A stretch of DNA of 15,488 nt from an uncultured bacterium (lineage in GTDB: Bacteria; Verrucomicrobiota; Kiritimatiellia; RFP12; UBA1067): contig CAMIVJ010000020.1 of assembly GCA_946401765.1 (NCBI GenBank), forward strand, positions 1 to 15,488, read 5' to 3'. Shown in pieces: positions 1-6,979 of this stretch; within the stretch, counting starts at the first letter, position 1; the number at the start of each line of letters is the position of its first letter. A program made the translations under genes and the position numbers. The notes under the pieces are model-generated. The model ran no database searches, was not told the origin of the DNA, and was given only the letters and a program-made list of their open reading frames with translations.

Positions 1-79
1 CAGTTGCAAGCCAAGCGATGAACGCAATCGCGACATCTTCTGACGAAGCCACCACCAGGTCATTTATCCTAATGTCCAT
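1..79 (-). CDS. Start of an unrecognised protein, cut by the left window edge
   Basis: An ATG at 79-77 opens a frame that stays open for 26 codons to the window edge. The residues begin MDIRINDLVVASSEDVAIAF and continue IAWLAT. An AAAGGA ribosome binding site lies 8 bases before the ATG, and the start is only 13 bases after the stop of the DTG protein, so it looks like the third gene of the same transcription unit. Residues from about 8 onward are hydrophobic but interrupted by acidic residues, so this is not a convincing signal peptide or membrane helix. I do not recognise the family from so short a piece. The open frame alone is weak evidence; the spacing and the ribosome binding site support it. 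Confidence 0.45.
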   Translation of the reverse strand, partial: MDIRINDLVVASSEDVAIAFIAWLAT

Positions 80-92
80 TCCAATTATCCTT

Positions 93-701
93 TCAATTTT
101 TGATGAATGTCATCTTCCCGCCGAGGCGGTCGACGACGAGGGTGAAGTTGGCGAAGAAGTCATAGCCGATCACGCCTTCGGGCGGGACGGCGCAGCAATC
201 CAGTCTCGCCTTGTTGTCGCGGGCGTCGCCGCAGAGGATCTCGAACGGGTGGCCCGCGAACTCGCACGGGACACGGCGCATCGGCGCCGTCCAAGGCCTG
301 CCGTCAAAAGAGCACTCGTCGGCGTTGCCGTCGGAAGGAAAGTCCTTTGAGAGGTTGTGCACATACGAGAACGCCGCGCCGGTGTCGATGTAGCGCATGC
401 CCTCAACGCCACCGACCGTCATCTTCACGAGCCAGCCGTTCGGGCGCACCTCAAGCGGAACGGTAGTGCCTCCTTCAAGCGAAATCGGCTCGTCGGAGGT
501 CGTGATCTCGCTGTTGTGGTAGTCGAACTTCGTGTACCGCTTCAGCGCCTGCACGCCCGCGAAGTGGAGTCCGGGAATCCCGAAGAACTCCTGCACCCCA
601 TGTTCAGCCGACATGAATGCGCCTGGAAAGCCTGTGTCGACCAAACACCACTTCCCGTCGATCTCAACAATCGGAACCTTTTTGATTAGTTCAAACTTCA
701 T
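93..701 (-). CDS. Retropepsin/pepsin-like aspartic protease homologue with two DTG motifs
   Basis: This 202-residue protein carries two DTG triads in the setting expected for aspartic protease active sites: VDTGFPG at 21-27 and YIDTGAAFSYV at 104-114. Near the C-terminus, GVIGYDFFANFTLVVD (176-191) has the form of the closing 'G-(I/L)-G-x-D-F-(L/F)' segment of retropepsin-like domains. Retropepsins supply one DTG per chain and dimerise, while pepsins have two lobes with one DTG each. Two DTGs in about 200 residues suggest a compact single-chain bilobal enzyme or a duplicated domain. No signal peptide is seen, so it is probably cytoplasmic. The ATG is chosen because GGAGGAG (710-716) lies 8 bases upstream. 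It follows the CxxC mini-protein by 46 bases and probably shares its promoter. Protease activity is inferred; substrate unknown. Confidence 0.72.
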   Translation of the reverse strand: MKFELIKKVPIVEIDGKWCLVDTGFPGAFMSAEHGVQEFFGIPGLHFAGVQALKRYTKFDYHNSEITTSDEPISLEGGTTVPLEVRPNGWLVKMTVGGVEGMRYIDTGAAFSYVHNLSKDFPSDGNADECSFDGRPWTAPMRRVPCEFAGHPFEILCGDARDNKARLDCCAVPPEGVIGYDFFANFTLVVDRLGGKMTFIKN

Positions 702-709
702 TTATCATT

Positions 710-716
710 CTCCTCC
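710..716 (-). promoter_or_regulatory. Strong Shine-Dalgarno for the DTG protein
   Basis: GGAGGAG on the minus strand lies 8 bases before the ATG at 701. It is one of the strongest ribosome binding sites in the window and fixes the start of the double-DTG protein. A nearer ATG in another frame reaches a stop after a few codons. Confidence 0.7.
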
Positions 717-747
717 GATGAAGAGGAACTACGACGCCTCGACAATC

Positions 748-918
748 TTACTTCTCATGCTTGCCGGTCGGGCTGTGGTAGCAGCCAGAGCCGTTGGAGG
801 TGGAGCCGCACCAGATGCACTTGTTGCCGCCAGGGCCGTGGCGGTGCTTGCGCGTGGGCGAATGGATGCAACCCAAGCCGTAGCTCGTGCTTCCGCAGCA
901 TCTGCATTTCGTACTCAT
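748..918 (-). CDS. 56-residue tandem CxxC zinc-binding-like mini-protein
   Basis: The protein consists of two copies of one unit. Copy 1 (residues 4-25) reads KCRCCGSTSYGLGCIHSPTR then KH. Copy 2 (33-54) reads KCIWCGSTSNGSGCYHSPTG then KH. Each has C-x2-C, then C-x-H, then a terminal His (C5, C8, C17, H19, H25; C34, C37, C46, H48, H54), enough ligands for one zinc per unit. A Gly-rich linker (26-32) joins them. The copies differ at the DNA level through synonymous changes, including AGC/TCC and TCG/AGC serine switches, so selection is on the protein. The start is set by GGAG 7 bases upstream and the extended -10 at 939-947. The frame stays open upstream into the oxidoreductase gene, but nothing supports a longer protein. 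I recognise no named family. Metal or nucleic-acid binding is inference. Confidence 0.75.
   Translation of the reverse strand: MSTKCRCCGSTSYGLGCIHSPTRKHRHGPGGNKCIWCGSTSNGSGCYHSPTGKHEK
757..822 (-). repeat. Second coding repeat of the CxxC mini-protein
   Basis: Encodes residues 33-54. It matches residues 4-25 at 15 or more of 22 positions, including every Cys and His of the motif, while the two DNA copies differ at many third positions. Confidence 0.8.
844..909 (-). repeat. First coding repeat of the CxxC mini-protein
   Basis: Encodes residues 4-25. The repeat period is 29 residues (87 bases), made of the 22-residue unit plus a short Gly/His-rich linker. Confidence 0.8.
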
Positions 919-938
919 ACTTTTTCTCCAACGGGAAT

Positions 939-947
939 AGTATAGCA
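939..947 (-). promoter_or_regulatory. Extended -10 promoter of the left-end operon
   Basis: The minus strand reads TGCTATACT, an extended -10 (TGn-TATACT). At 17 bases spacing the -35 position is CACAGT, a poor match to TTGACA, so the extended -10 would have to carry the promoter. The predicted transcript begins about 14 bases before the mini-protein ATG, leaving room for its GGAG ribosome binding site. It would serve the mini-protein, the DTG protein and the partial gene at the left edge. Confidence 0.6.
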
Positions 948-1130
948 AATAATCGGCGGGCACTGTGAGATAATTCACGGAGATAGACAGAGATGTTTGG
1001 GAATCATCGATCATTTTCTCAGGCAACTTGCGGAAAGTCACCTCCGAACGTACGCATGCTGTGGCAATGGCGCCCTTATGTACGGGCGAGATGCCCGCCA
1101 CCCAAATGGAATCGGCACTCGTAGTCGCCG
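948..1130. other. Structured intergenic stretch, possible copy of a dispersed repeat
   Basis: About 180 bases between the oxidoreductase stop and the mini-protein promoter hold no gene I can support. It contains an inverted repeat CGGGC/GCCCG with a 5-base loop (1083-1097), a CGTAC/GTACG pair enclosing 26 bases (1049-1084), and the palindromes GCATGC and GGCGCC. There is no T-run to make a classical terminator. One minus-strand frame is open throughout, and the plus strand reads an Arg/His-rich GRDAR-type peptide. From memory this resembles spurious peptides read from GC-rich intergenic repeats in Verrucomicrobiota genomes. Only one copy lies in this window, so repeat status is unproven. Confidence 0.4.
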
Positions 1131-2534
1131 TCAACCACTTGTCCGTTGCTCCTTCACCGCGTGGACCGCAGCCCGTCCCGCGGCCTCGCCCATCTGGTTG
1201 CAGTTGACCATCACGCGCAGCGCGCCGTAGGCTTCGCGTTCGCAGTCGACCATCCGTCCGGCGCAACACAGGTTCTCCGCGCCGACCGGCAGGAGCGCAC
1301 GCAGGGGTATCTCGTACCAAGTGGGATACGGACCCGCATCCGTACGCCACTTGCCGCGTCGCCACTGGATTTTCCCATCGGGCATCGCCTCCATCACGTG
1401 CTCGTCACCGTTGAGGTAGCGGAAGGTGATGCCGGCCCCTTCGTGGATGTCCACGCGGTAGGAACCCTTCGCGATGCAGTCGTCGAAATGGCGGCCATAC
1501 AGCACGTCCTTTGAGGTCACGCGGTACTGCGCCACGATGTGGCGCGACTCGCGCAGGCCCATGTCGGGCGCGACAGTCACGAACGCAAGGCGCCTCCCCT
1601 CGGGCATCGGGAACTTCCTGTTCGCGGCGTCTACGATTTGCTTCAGCTGCGCGCGCCCCTCGAAAAGTCCTTCGGTGAGGTCACGGGCGACGGACGGATT
1701 GCAGGCGGAGATGCGCGTGGCCGCCAAGAACGTGAGACCCGGCGCGCCGATGACAGGCGCCGACCACTGGAAGACGTGCTTGAGACCCGCGCCGCCGGAC
1801 GGCCCCATAAGCTTCCCGAATGAAAATGACGGATGGGCCTTCTTGATGGCGTCCACGCCCGAAAGGATGGCGCAGAGCGTATGTGCCTGCAGGTCGCTGC
1901 GCGGTTGGGTCCACGTCTCTAACCCGGCGCGCGCCGCGAGGATTGCGTCGCCCGTCGCGTCGATGAACTGCCGGGCCGCGATCGCGCGCCGTCCGTCACG
2001 GTCCTCGACTACAACGTGCGTGATGTGTCCGGGACGGTCCAGTACGGCGTCCACAACCTGTGCCTTAAGGTAGGAATCGATTGTTTTCGCCTCGCGCACG
2101 AGTTCGTCAAGCGCAATCTCCAGTGCCGCCACGTTCAGGTAGCAGCCGACGTTCTTGTCGGTTTTCCCCAGGAGGCGCGCCTCGCCGCGCGCGAGTAGCT
2201 TTTGCTCGATTTCCTCCGTGATGCCGCCGATGATCTGACGCGTGCCGTCCGTGGAGTAGAGAGAATGCCACACGGGGACAAGTCCCGCCGTGGCCGTGCC
2301 GCCGAAGAAGGCGTTGTATTCGACGATGGCGACCGAAAGCCCCGCGCGCGCAGCTGTCACGGCCGCCGCGACGCCCGTCGTCGAGCCGCCCGCCACCACG
2401 AGGTCGTACGTGCCGGCTATTGGAATCGTTTCGCCCTGCGTCACTAGGCGGCCATCCTCCGTCGCGCGCACGCGCAAGCCGGCCAACGGACCTACCGCTG
2501 CCACGGTGGCGATGAACTGCCGTCTACTCGTCAT
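1131..2534 (-). CDS. Tat-exported FAD-dependent oxidoreductase (FAD_oxidored family)
   Basis: This 467-residue protein opens with a twin-arginine signal, SRRQFIATVAAVGPLAG (3-19). The FAD-binding Rossmann start follows: YDLVVAGGSTTGVAAAV (43-59), with the ribose-binding acidic residue at E72 in AIVEYN, then FFGGTATAGLVPVWHS. The C-terminal FAD contact is ENLCCAGRMVDCEREAYGAL, followed by NQMGEAAGRAA. This is the PF12831 FAD_oxidored pattern, frequent in secreted or periplasmic proteins of Verrucomicrobiota, Lentisphaerota and Bacteroidota. The substrate is unknown; many relatives sit beside glycan-degradation genes. The gene starts 70 bases after the M60 peptidase and may belong to the aconitase transcript. 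The ribosome binding site is weak (CAGG abutting the ATG), but the twin-Arg motif right after the Met supports this start. Confidence 0.87.
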   Translation of the reverse strand: MTSRRQFIATVAAVGPLAGLRVRATEDGRLVTQGETIPIAGTYDLVVAGGSTTGVAAAVTAARAGLSVAIVEYNAFFGGTATAGLVPVWHSLYSTDGTRQIIGGITEEIEQKLLARGEARLLGKTDKNVGCYLNVAALEIALDELVREAKTIDSYLKAQVVDAVLDRPGHITHVVVEDRDGRRAIAARQFIDATGDAILAARAGLETWTQPRSDLQAHTLCAILSGVDAIKKAHPSFSFGKLMGPSGGAGLKHVFQWSAPVIGAPGLTFLAATRISACNPSVARDLTEGLFEGRAQLKQIVDAANRKFPMPEGRRLAFVTVAPDMGLRESRHIVAQYRVTSKDVLYGRHFDDCIAKGSYRVDIHEGAGITFRYLNGDEHVMEAMPDGKIQWRRGKWRTDAGPYPTWYEIPLRALLPVGAENLCCAGRMVDCEREAYGALRVMVNCNQMGEAAGRAAVHAVKEQRTSG

Positions 2535-2604
2535 CCTGTCACATAACTTCTATTTTCCGTATCCGCGATGATGCGAACATTCATAGGTATTGGCATCTAC
2601 ACCG

Positions 2605-4815
2605 TCACTTCTGTCCGCCGTCTTGCGGAGGCGTGAACGGCGGCTCGCCGGGATTGCGGAGCCTGTTGAACTGTTCGCAGAGGTCTTCCCCGACGATGCG
2701 GGAGAAGCGGCGCGCCCACTGCTGCCGCTTTTCGTAGTCGTTCTTCGGACGCTCGGCGGGCGTCAGTTTGCGGTATTCGGCGAACATCTTCTTGAACGGC
2801 TCCCAGCCGTACCGTTCCCGAAGGCGCACGAAGAACTCCAGCGCCAGGAAGGGATCGCCCTTCCACATGTCGTAGGGATGGCCCGCCTTTTCCCAGCGTG
2901 CATACGCCTGCTGGACGTCCGCGCTTCCCATCTTCGTCTGGCGCGGCTTCCGTCCGCAGATCCTCTCCATGCAGGCGAGGGTGAAGAAGTTGACCGTGAC
3001 CTCGGTGGTGCCGTTGAACGTCCAGTCGTAGTTCTGGTGGTTGTGGCCCATCTCGTGGAAGAACCCCCACACGTCGTCAACCGCGCCCGCGCGTATCGTT
3101 GGCTCGCTCAGGAGGTTGCGCAGGCAGCTGGTGGGCATCATGATCGGATAGCCCGCGTGCATGTAGCCGGCGCAGAGCTGCACGTCGGCGCAGATGCGCT
3201 CTGGCGACGCGCGCTTCACGGGAATCCCGGTTAGCTTCGCGTCGTTCGCCATTATCTCGCGCCACACCTGCAGGAGCGGACGCGGATCGGCGAGGTTCTG
3301 CACGCTTGCGTACGGAACGGTGATCACGAGGCACTCGCTCTCGAGCTCCACCATGGGCGCACGCCTCTCGCGCAGCTGCGCCACCCACGTCTCGAGAGTG
3401 TCGACGCCGTCCACGAACCTCGCCGCTGGGCACGCAGGGCCAACTTTCACGGTGGTCTTTCCCTCCGCCCCGTGAGGCACCACGATGTAAACGAGCCCTC
3501 CGAACGGGGACGAAAACTTCGTCGTCGTCTTCTTTAGCGGGATCTCCACGTCCACCACAGGCGCACGGCGCCAATCGTTGTGGTTCGTTACGCGGCAATG
3601 AGTGGACCCCACCCGCACGCGAAGGCCCAGCTTCTCCGCGCCGTCCGCAAGCGTCACGGTGATCGGCTCGCCCGCTGCCGCGAAGAGTCCGGTGCCATGC
3701 CAGCGCGGCACGGCAAGGTCGATATCAACGTCTCGCGTCTCGCGGCGCAAGTCCTTGTCGGGCACACCTGGATACGACGCCGCGGCCGCACTCGCGGGCC
3801 ACTCACGCTCGGGCTTGGCAAGCCATGCGTTCTGGAATAGCGTGTAGGCGAGCCGCTCGCGCACGCGCGTTCTGCCGAGCGGACGCGACGGCGAGGGCAC
3901 AATGTCCTTCAAGGCCGACTTCGTAAGCGCCTCCATTCTCGGGCGCCACTTCGTGTCGGTTGACGGCAGCACCTCCGCAAGCGTCTCCAGCATAAATAGG
4001 CACCTTGCGCCCAGCGCGGGCGGCATGACCCTGCTTCCTTCCGCAAGCTCAAGCGCGCTCTCCGCCGAAAGCCCCGGCAGATCGTCAGTGCCAGCCACTT
4101 CGTACACGCCGTCGTTCCCTGCCTCGACACAGGCGCCGCAGGAGTAGATGCCGGCCGGTCCCAGCGCGACGTTGAACGGACTTTCCGTGAACGGACGCTC
4201 TCCCGACACCTGATGCCAGCCCCAGCCCACAACGACGGCCAGCACGCCGCCGCCGCCGCGAATGAACTCGGCGAGCCTGGCGGCATCTTCCTTGGAATGA
4301 GAATCAGGCATCGTGATGACTACGGCCCCCGCCGGCAGCGAAGAAAGAGCGTCGTAGCCATGCAGCTGCTTCACGCGCAAACCCTTCACCTCCTTTAGCA
4401 CCTCGACCGCAGCCGCAGCCATCCTGCCGCGGCCTCCTTCCACGTATATCTCCGCAGGAGGAAAACCGCCTGCAAGCCACATGAGGCACTCGCGCAGGAA
4501 GGCCGCGTTGCCGCGCTTGCGCATGACGTCTCCCTCCATGAAGCCATGGTGAGTCACCGCCACCACACGCCCCTTGTCGTACGCAGCCCCTGCCGCGACG
4601 GGCGCTTTGACGCCGTTCACGCGCCCGAAGGCGAGAGGCGCGGCGTCTTCGCCGGCGATGACCACGCATCCCGGAACTGCACCGCCGCCAATGGCGATTG
4701 GACGCGCCTTGCGCGAAAGGTTGCCGCGCAGTGCGTCAACGCTACGCGCAACGCAGGAAACGGCAAGTACTGTGCACACAGCCAATATGGTTCTTTTCAT
4801 GAATGGTGATTTCAT
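2605..4815 (-). CDS. Exported M60 (enhancin-like) zinc metallopeptidase
   Basis: This 736-residue protein carries the gluzincin motif HEMGH at 587-591 with a downstream Glu at 605 in GTTEV, matching the H-E-x-x-H-x(8-28)-E pattern of peptidase M60. The family-typical YPIMMP segment precedes it (556-561). M60 enzymes cleave mucin-type O-glycoproteins. Residues 7-23 form a hydrophobic signal peptide. About 38-230 look like a glutamine-amidotransferase-like or ThuA-like beta/alpha domain (VVAVTHHGFME; GGGGVLAVVVGWGWHQ), a common companion of bacterial M60 domains. The M60 domain itself spans about 360-715. The first ATG is preferred because TAAGGA lies 9 bases upstream; the ATG five codons on has no such site. 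It starts 37 bases after aconitase. Export and mucin cleavage are inferred from family. Confidence 0.88.
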   Translation of the reverse strand: MKSPFMKRTILAVCTVLAVSCVARSVDALRGNLSRKARPIAIGGGAVPGCVVIAGEDAAPLAFGRVNGVKAPVAAGAAYDKGRVVAVTHHGFMEGDVMRKRGNAAFLRECLMWLAGGFPPAEIYVEGGRGRMAAAAVEVLKEVKGLRVKQLHGYDALSSLPAGAVVITMPDSHSKEDAARLAEFIRGGGGVLAVVVGWGWHQVSGERPFTESPFNVALGPAGIYSCGACVEAGNDGVYEVAGTDDLPGLSAESALELAEGSRVMPPALGARCLFMLETLAEVLPSTDTKWRPRMEALTKSALKDIVPSPSRPLGRTRVRERLAYTLFQNAWLAKPEREWPASAAAASYPGVPDKDLRRETRDVDIDLAVPRWHGTGLFAAAGEPITVTLADGAEKLGLRVRVGSTHCRVTNHNDWRRAPVVDVEIPLKKTTTKFSSPFGGLVYIVVPHGAEGKTTVKVGPACPAARFVDGVDTLETWVAQLRERRAPMVELESECLVITVPYASVQNLADPRPLLQVWREIMANDAKLTGIPVKRASPERICADVQLCAGYMHAGYPIMMPTSCLRNLLSEPTIRAGAVDDVWGFFHEMGHNHQNYDWTFNGTTEVTVNFFTLACMERICGRKPRQTKMGSADVQQAYARWEKAGHPYDMWKGDPFLALEFFVRLRERYGWEPFKKMFAEYRKLTPAERPKNDYEKRQQWARRFSRIVGEDLCEQFNRLRNPGEPPFTPPQDGGQK

Positions 4816-4852
4816 CGTCGCATGTCCTTACCTTGAATTCATCGTTAAACAA

Positions 4853-6823
4853 TCAATGCCGCCCTCCAAGCGAGGCCAAAAGACCGCCGCAGAGCAGGAG
4901 CTCGCGCTCGCGCGCGGAAAGCGACGCGACAAGAATAACCGTTCTGCCGTCCTGGAGCTTCACGGCAAGGCGGCCATCGCCCGCAACCGCAGCCCTCAGC
5001 CCGGAAAGGTCGATCGCGTCGCCTTGCTTGAGCAAGTCGTAGTCGCCTTGATCATCGAAGACGAGCGGCACTATGCCAAAGTTGACGAGATTCGCGCGAT
5101 GTATGCGCTCGATGGACTTTGCGATCACGGCCTTTACGCCAAGATACATAGGGCAGAGCGCGGCATGTTCGCGGCTGGAACCCTGTCCGTAGCTCTCGCC
5201 GGCAACAATCACGTTCGCAAGGCCGCTTGCCTTGGCAGCAAGGCACCTGTCGTGGAACGAGGAATCGCACGGCTCGAACACGAACTTCGCGTATTCTGGC
5301 ACGTTCGAGCGGAACTTGAGCCGCGCGCCGGCGGGCATGATGTGGTCCGTGGTGATCTTGTCGCCCACCTTTATCGCGACAACGCCCCTGCACTTCTCCG
5401 CAAGCGGCTCGCCCTTAGGCACAGGGGCGATGTTGGGTCCGCGGACGATCTCGGCCCTTCTCACGCCTTTGCCGGCTGTGTCGCGGTAGAGGAACATCGA
5501 GTCGTCGACTGGAAACTTCTTCGGCGCGGGCACGGACGGAATCTTCGCGCCAAGCGGCGAAACGACCTTGCCCTCGAGCGCGCTTACGGCGGCGGTCTCT
5601 GGAGAGACGAGATACACCTGCGCGCTCTTCGTGCCGCTGCGGCCCTCGAAGTTGCGGTTGTTCGTGCGCAGCGATATGGCGCCCGTGCGTGGACTCATGT
5701 GCGCGCCGATGCAGAAGCCGCATGCGTTCTCAAGTATGCGGCATCCGGCCTTGACGAGAATCGCGAGCGAACCATCCTCGGCCAGCATGTTCACCACCTG
5801 GCGCGAACCGCACGCGATGCCCACCTCCACGTCGTCGGCAACGTGCTTTCCCTTCAGAATCAACGCCACCGTGCGGATGTCGCGGTAGGAGCTGTTTGTG
5901 CACGATCCGATCATGATCTGGTTGACCTTCGTGCCCTTCATCGACTTCACCGTAACCACGTTGCCGGGCGAATGCGGCGCGGCCATCATCGGCTCGATCG
6001 CCGAAAGGTCGATTTCGAACACGTCGGCGTAGGCGGCGCCTTTGTCAGCCACAAGCTCGATCCAGTCGCCCGCGCGCCCCTGCGCCTCCAGGAACTGGCG
6101 CGTGACGGCGTCGCTCGGAAACACGCTCGTCGTCACCCCGAGCTCCGCGCCCATGTTGGCGATGGTGGCGCGGCTTGGCACGTCGAGAGTCTTCACGCCA
6201 GGGCCGAAGTATTCGAAAATCCAGCCCACGTTGCCCTTCGTGCCGAACTTCTCGAGCACCTTCAGAATCACGTCCTTCGCGCTGCAGCCTCTGGGCAGAC
6301 GGCCCGTCAGGCGAATTCCGCGTACCTTTGGGGACGGAATGTGGAATGCGCCGCCGGCCATCGCCACGGCGATGTCAATGCCGCCCGCGCCTATTGCCAT
6401 CATGCCGATGCCGCCGCCCGTGGGAGTGTGGCTGTCGCTGCCGAGCAGGGTTTTGCCAGGTCGGCCGAAGCGCTCAAGATGAAGCTGGTGGCAGATGCCG
6501 TTGCCGCACTTGGAGTAGATCACGCCGAACCTGCGCGCGACCGAGGCGAGGAAGTCGTGGTCGTCGGCATTCTCGTAGCCGATCTGCACGGTGTTGTGGT
6601 CCACATAGGAGACGGCAAGCTCGTTGCGCACGTGCGGCACGCCCATTGACTCGAACTGGAGGTACGCCATCGTGCCGGTGGCGTCCTGCGTGAGCGTCTG
6701 GTCTATGCGAATGCCGACCTCGGCGTCCATTGCCGGGTCGCCTTCCACAAGATGCGCGGCGAGGATCTTCTCCACCACATTCATCGGCGTCTTCGCGCTT
6801 TGCTTTTTACTGCTCTTCTTCAT
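4853..6823 (-). CDS. acn: Aconitate hydratase, short Aquifex-type form
   Basis: The enzyme interconverts citrate and isocitrate through cis-aconitate in the cytoplasmic TCA cycle. At 656 residues it matches the short putative (Aquifex-type) aconitase family rather than the roughly 890-residue AcnA or AcnB. The [4Fe-4S] ligands are C308 (IGSCTNSS) and C368/C371 (NACGFCIGAH). Other landmarks are the active-site segment TLTQDATGTMAY (43-54), YVDHNT (73-78), GSDSHTPTGGGIGMMAIG (128-145), and the swivel-domain loop GESYGQGSSREHAAL (542-556). The last holds the catalytic Ser/Arg pair. The two-domain order, with catalytic domains first and swivel last, is intact. It is first in its transcript, 81 bases from the predicted start site, with AGGG 6 bases before the ATG. 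A homoaconitase or isopropylmalate isomerase role is less likely because both halves are fused and the length fits TIGR01342-type proteins. Confidence 0.93.
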   Translation of the reverse strand: MKKSSKKQSAKTPMNVVEKILAAHLVEGDPAMDAEVGIRIDQTLTQDATGTMAYLQFESMGVPHVRNELAVSYVDHNTVQIGYENADDHDFLASVARRFGVIYSKCGNGICHQLHLERFGRPGKTLLGSDSHTPTGGGIGMMAIGAGGIDIAVAMAGGAFHIPSPKVRGIRLTGRLPRGCSAKDVILKVLEKFGTKGNVGWIFEYFGPGVKTLDVPSRATIANMGAELGVTTSVFPSDAVTRQFLEAQGRAGDWIELVADKGAAYADVFEIDLSAIEPMMAAPHSPGNVVTVKSMKGTKVNQIMIGSCTNSSYRDIRTVALILKGKHVADDVEVGIACGSRQVVNMLAEDGSLAILVKAGCRILENACGFCIGAHMSPRTGAISLRTNNRNFEGRSGTKSAQVYLVSPETAAVSALEGKVVSPLGAKIPSVPAPKKFPVDDSMFLYRDTAGKGVRRAEIVRGPNIAPVPKGEPLAEKCRGVVAIKVGDKITTDHIMPAGARLKFRSNVPEYAKFVFEPCDSSFHDRCLAAKASGLANVIVAGESYGQGSSREHAALCPMYLGVKAVIAKSIERIHRANLVNFGIVPLVFDDQGDYDLLKQGDAIDLSGLRAAVAGDGRLAVKLQDGRTVILVASLSARERELLLCGGLLASLGGRH

Positions 6824-6904
6824 TCATCGCCCTATTCTTGTTTCAGATTCCGGTTTTCCTGGCCGGAAAATCCACCTAACTCCGCCTGGTAGGGCAGGCA
6901 GATG
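6824..6904 (-). promoter_or_regulatory. Aconitase 5' leader with mutually exclusive hairpins
   Basis: About 81 bases separate the predicted transcription start from the aconitase ATG. Near the promoter, GCCTG/CAGGC (6884-6888 with 6895-6899) forms one hairpin. Further on, two hairpins compete for the same bases: TTCCGG (6863-6868) with CCGGAA (6848-6853), or TTTTCC (6865-6870) with GGAAAA (6854-6859). The leader matches no riboswitch I recognise. It could be a regulatory leader or chance in GC-rich DNA. Confidence 0.4.
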
Positions 6905-6910
6905 GACCAT

Positions 6911-6939
6911 ATTATACCAAATGCGCATCCCTCCATCAA
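6911..6939 (-). promoter_or_regulatory. Sigma-70-type promoter for the aconitase transcript
   Basis: On the minus strand, -35 TTGATG (6934-6939) and -10 TATAAT (6911-6916) are separated by 17 bases. The -10 is extended by TGG (TGGTATAAT). This is the best promoter match in the window. It lies 18 bases past the heparinase stop and would start transcription near 6904. Confidence 0.8.
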
Positions 6940-6979
6940 ACTCTGACGGCGGGAACGACCGCAAATCTGGCGAGGAACA

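Noticed and set aside
748..1365. A long minus-strand frame that would extend the CxxC mini-protein to 205 residues
   Set aside because: The upstream part overlaps the oxidoreductase C-terminus in another frame, looks non-protein-like, and would run through the promoter at 939-947. The ATG at 918 has its own ribosome binding site.
4574..6649. A 691-codon open frame on the plus strand opposite aconitase and the M60 start
   Set aside because: It lies antisense to two firmly identified genes. Its product is Arg/His/Ala/Val-rich with no recognisable motif, as expected for the complement of GC-rich coding DNA.
6940..6979. GCGG/CCGC hairpin after the heparinase stop as a terminator
   Set aside because: The stem has only four pairs and no T-run follows.
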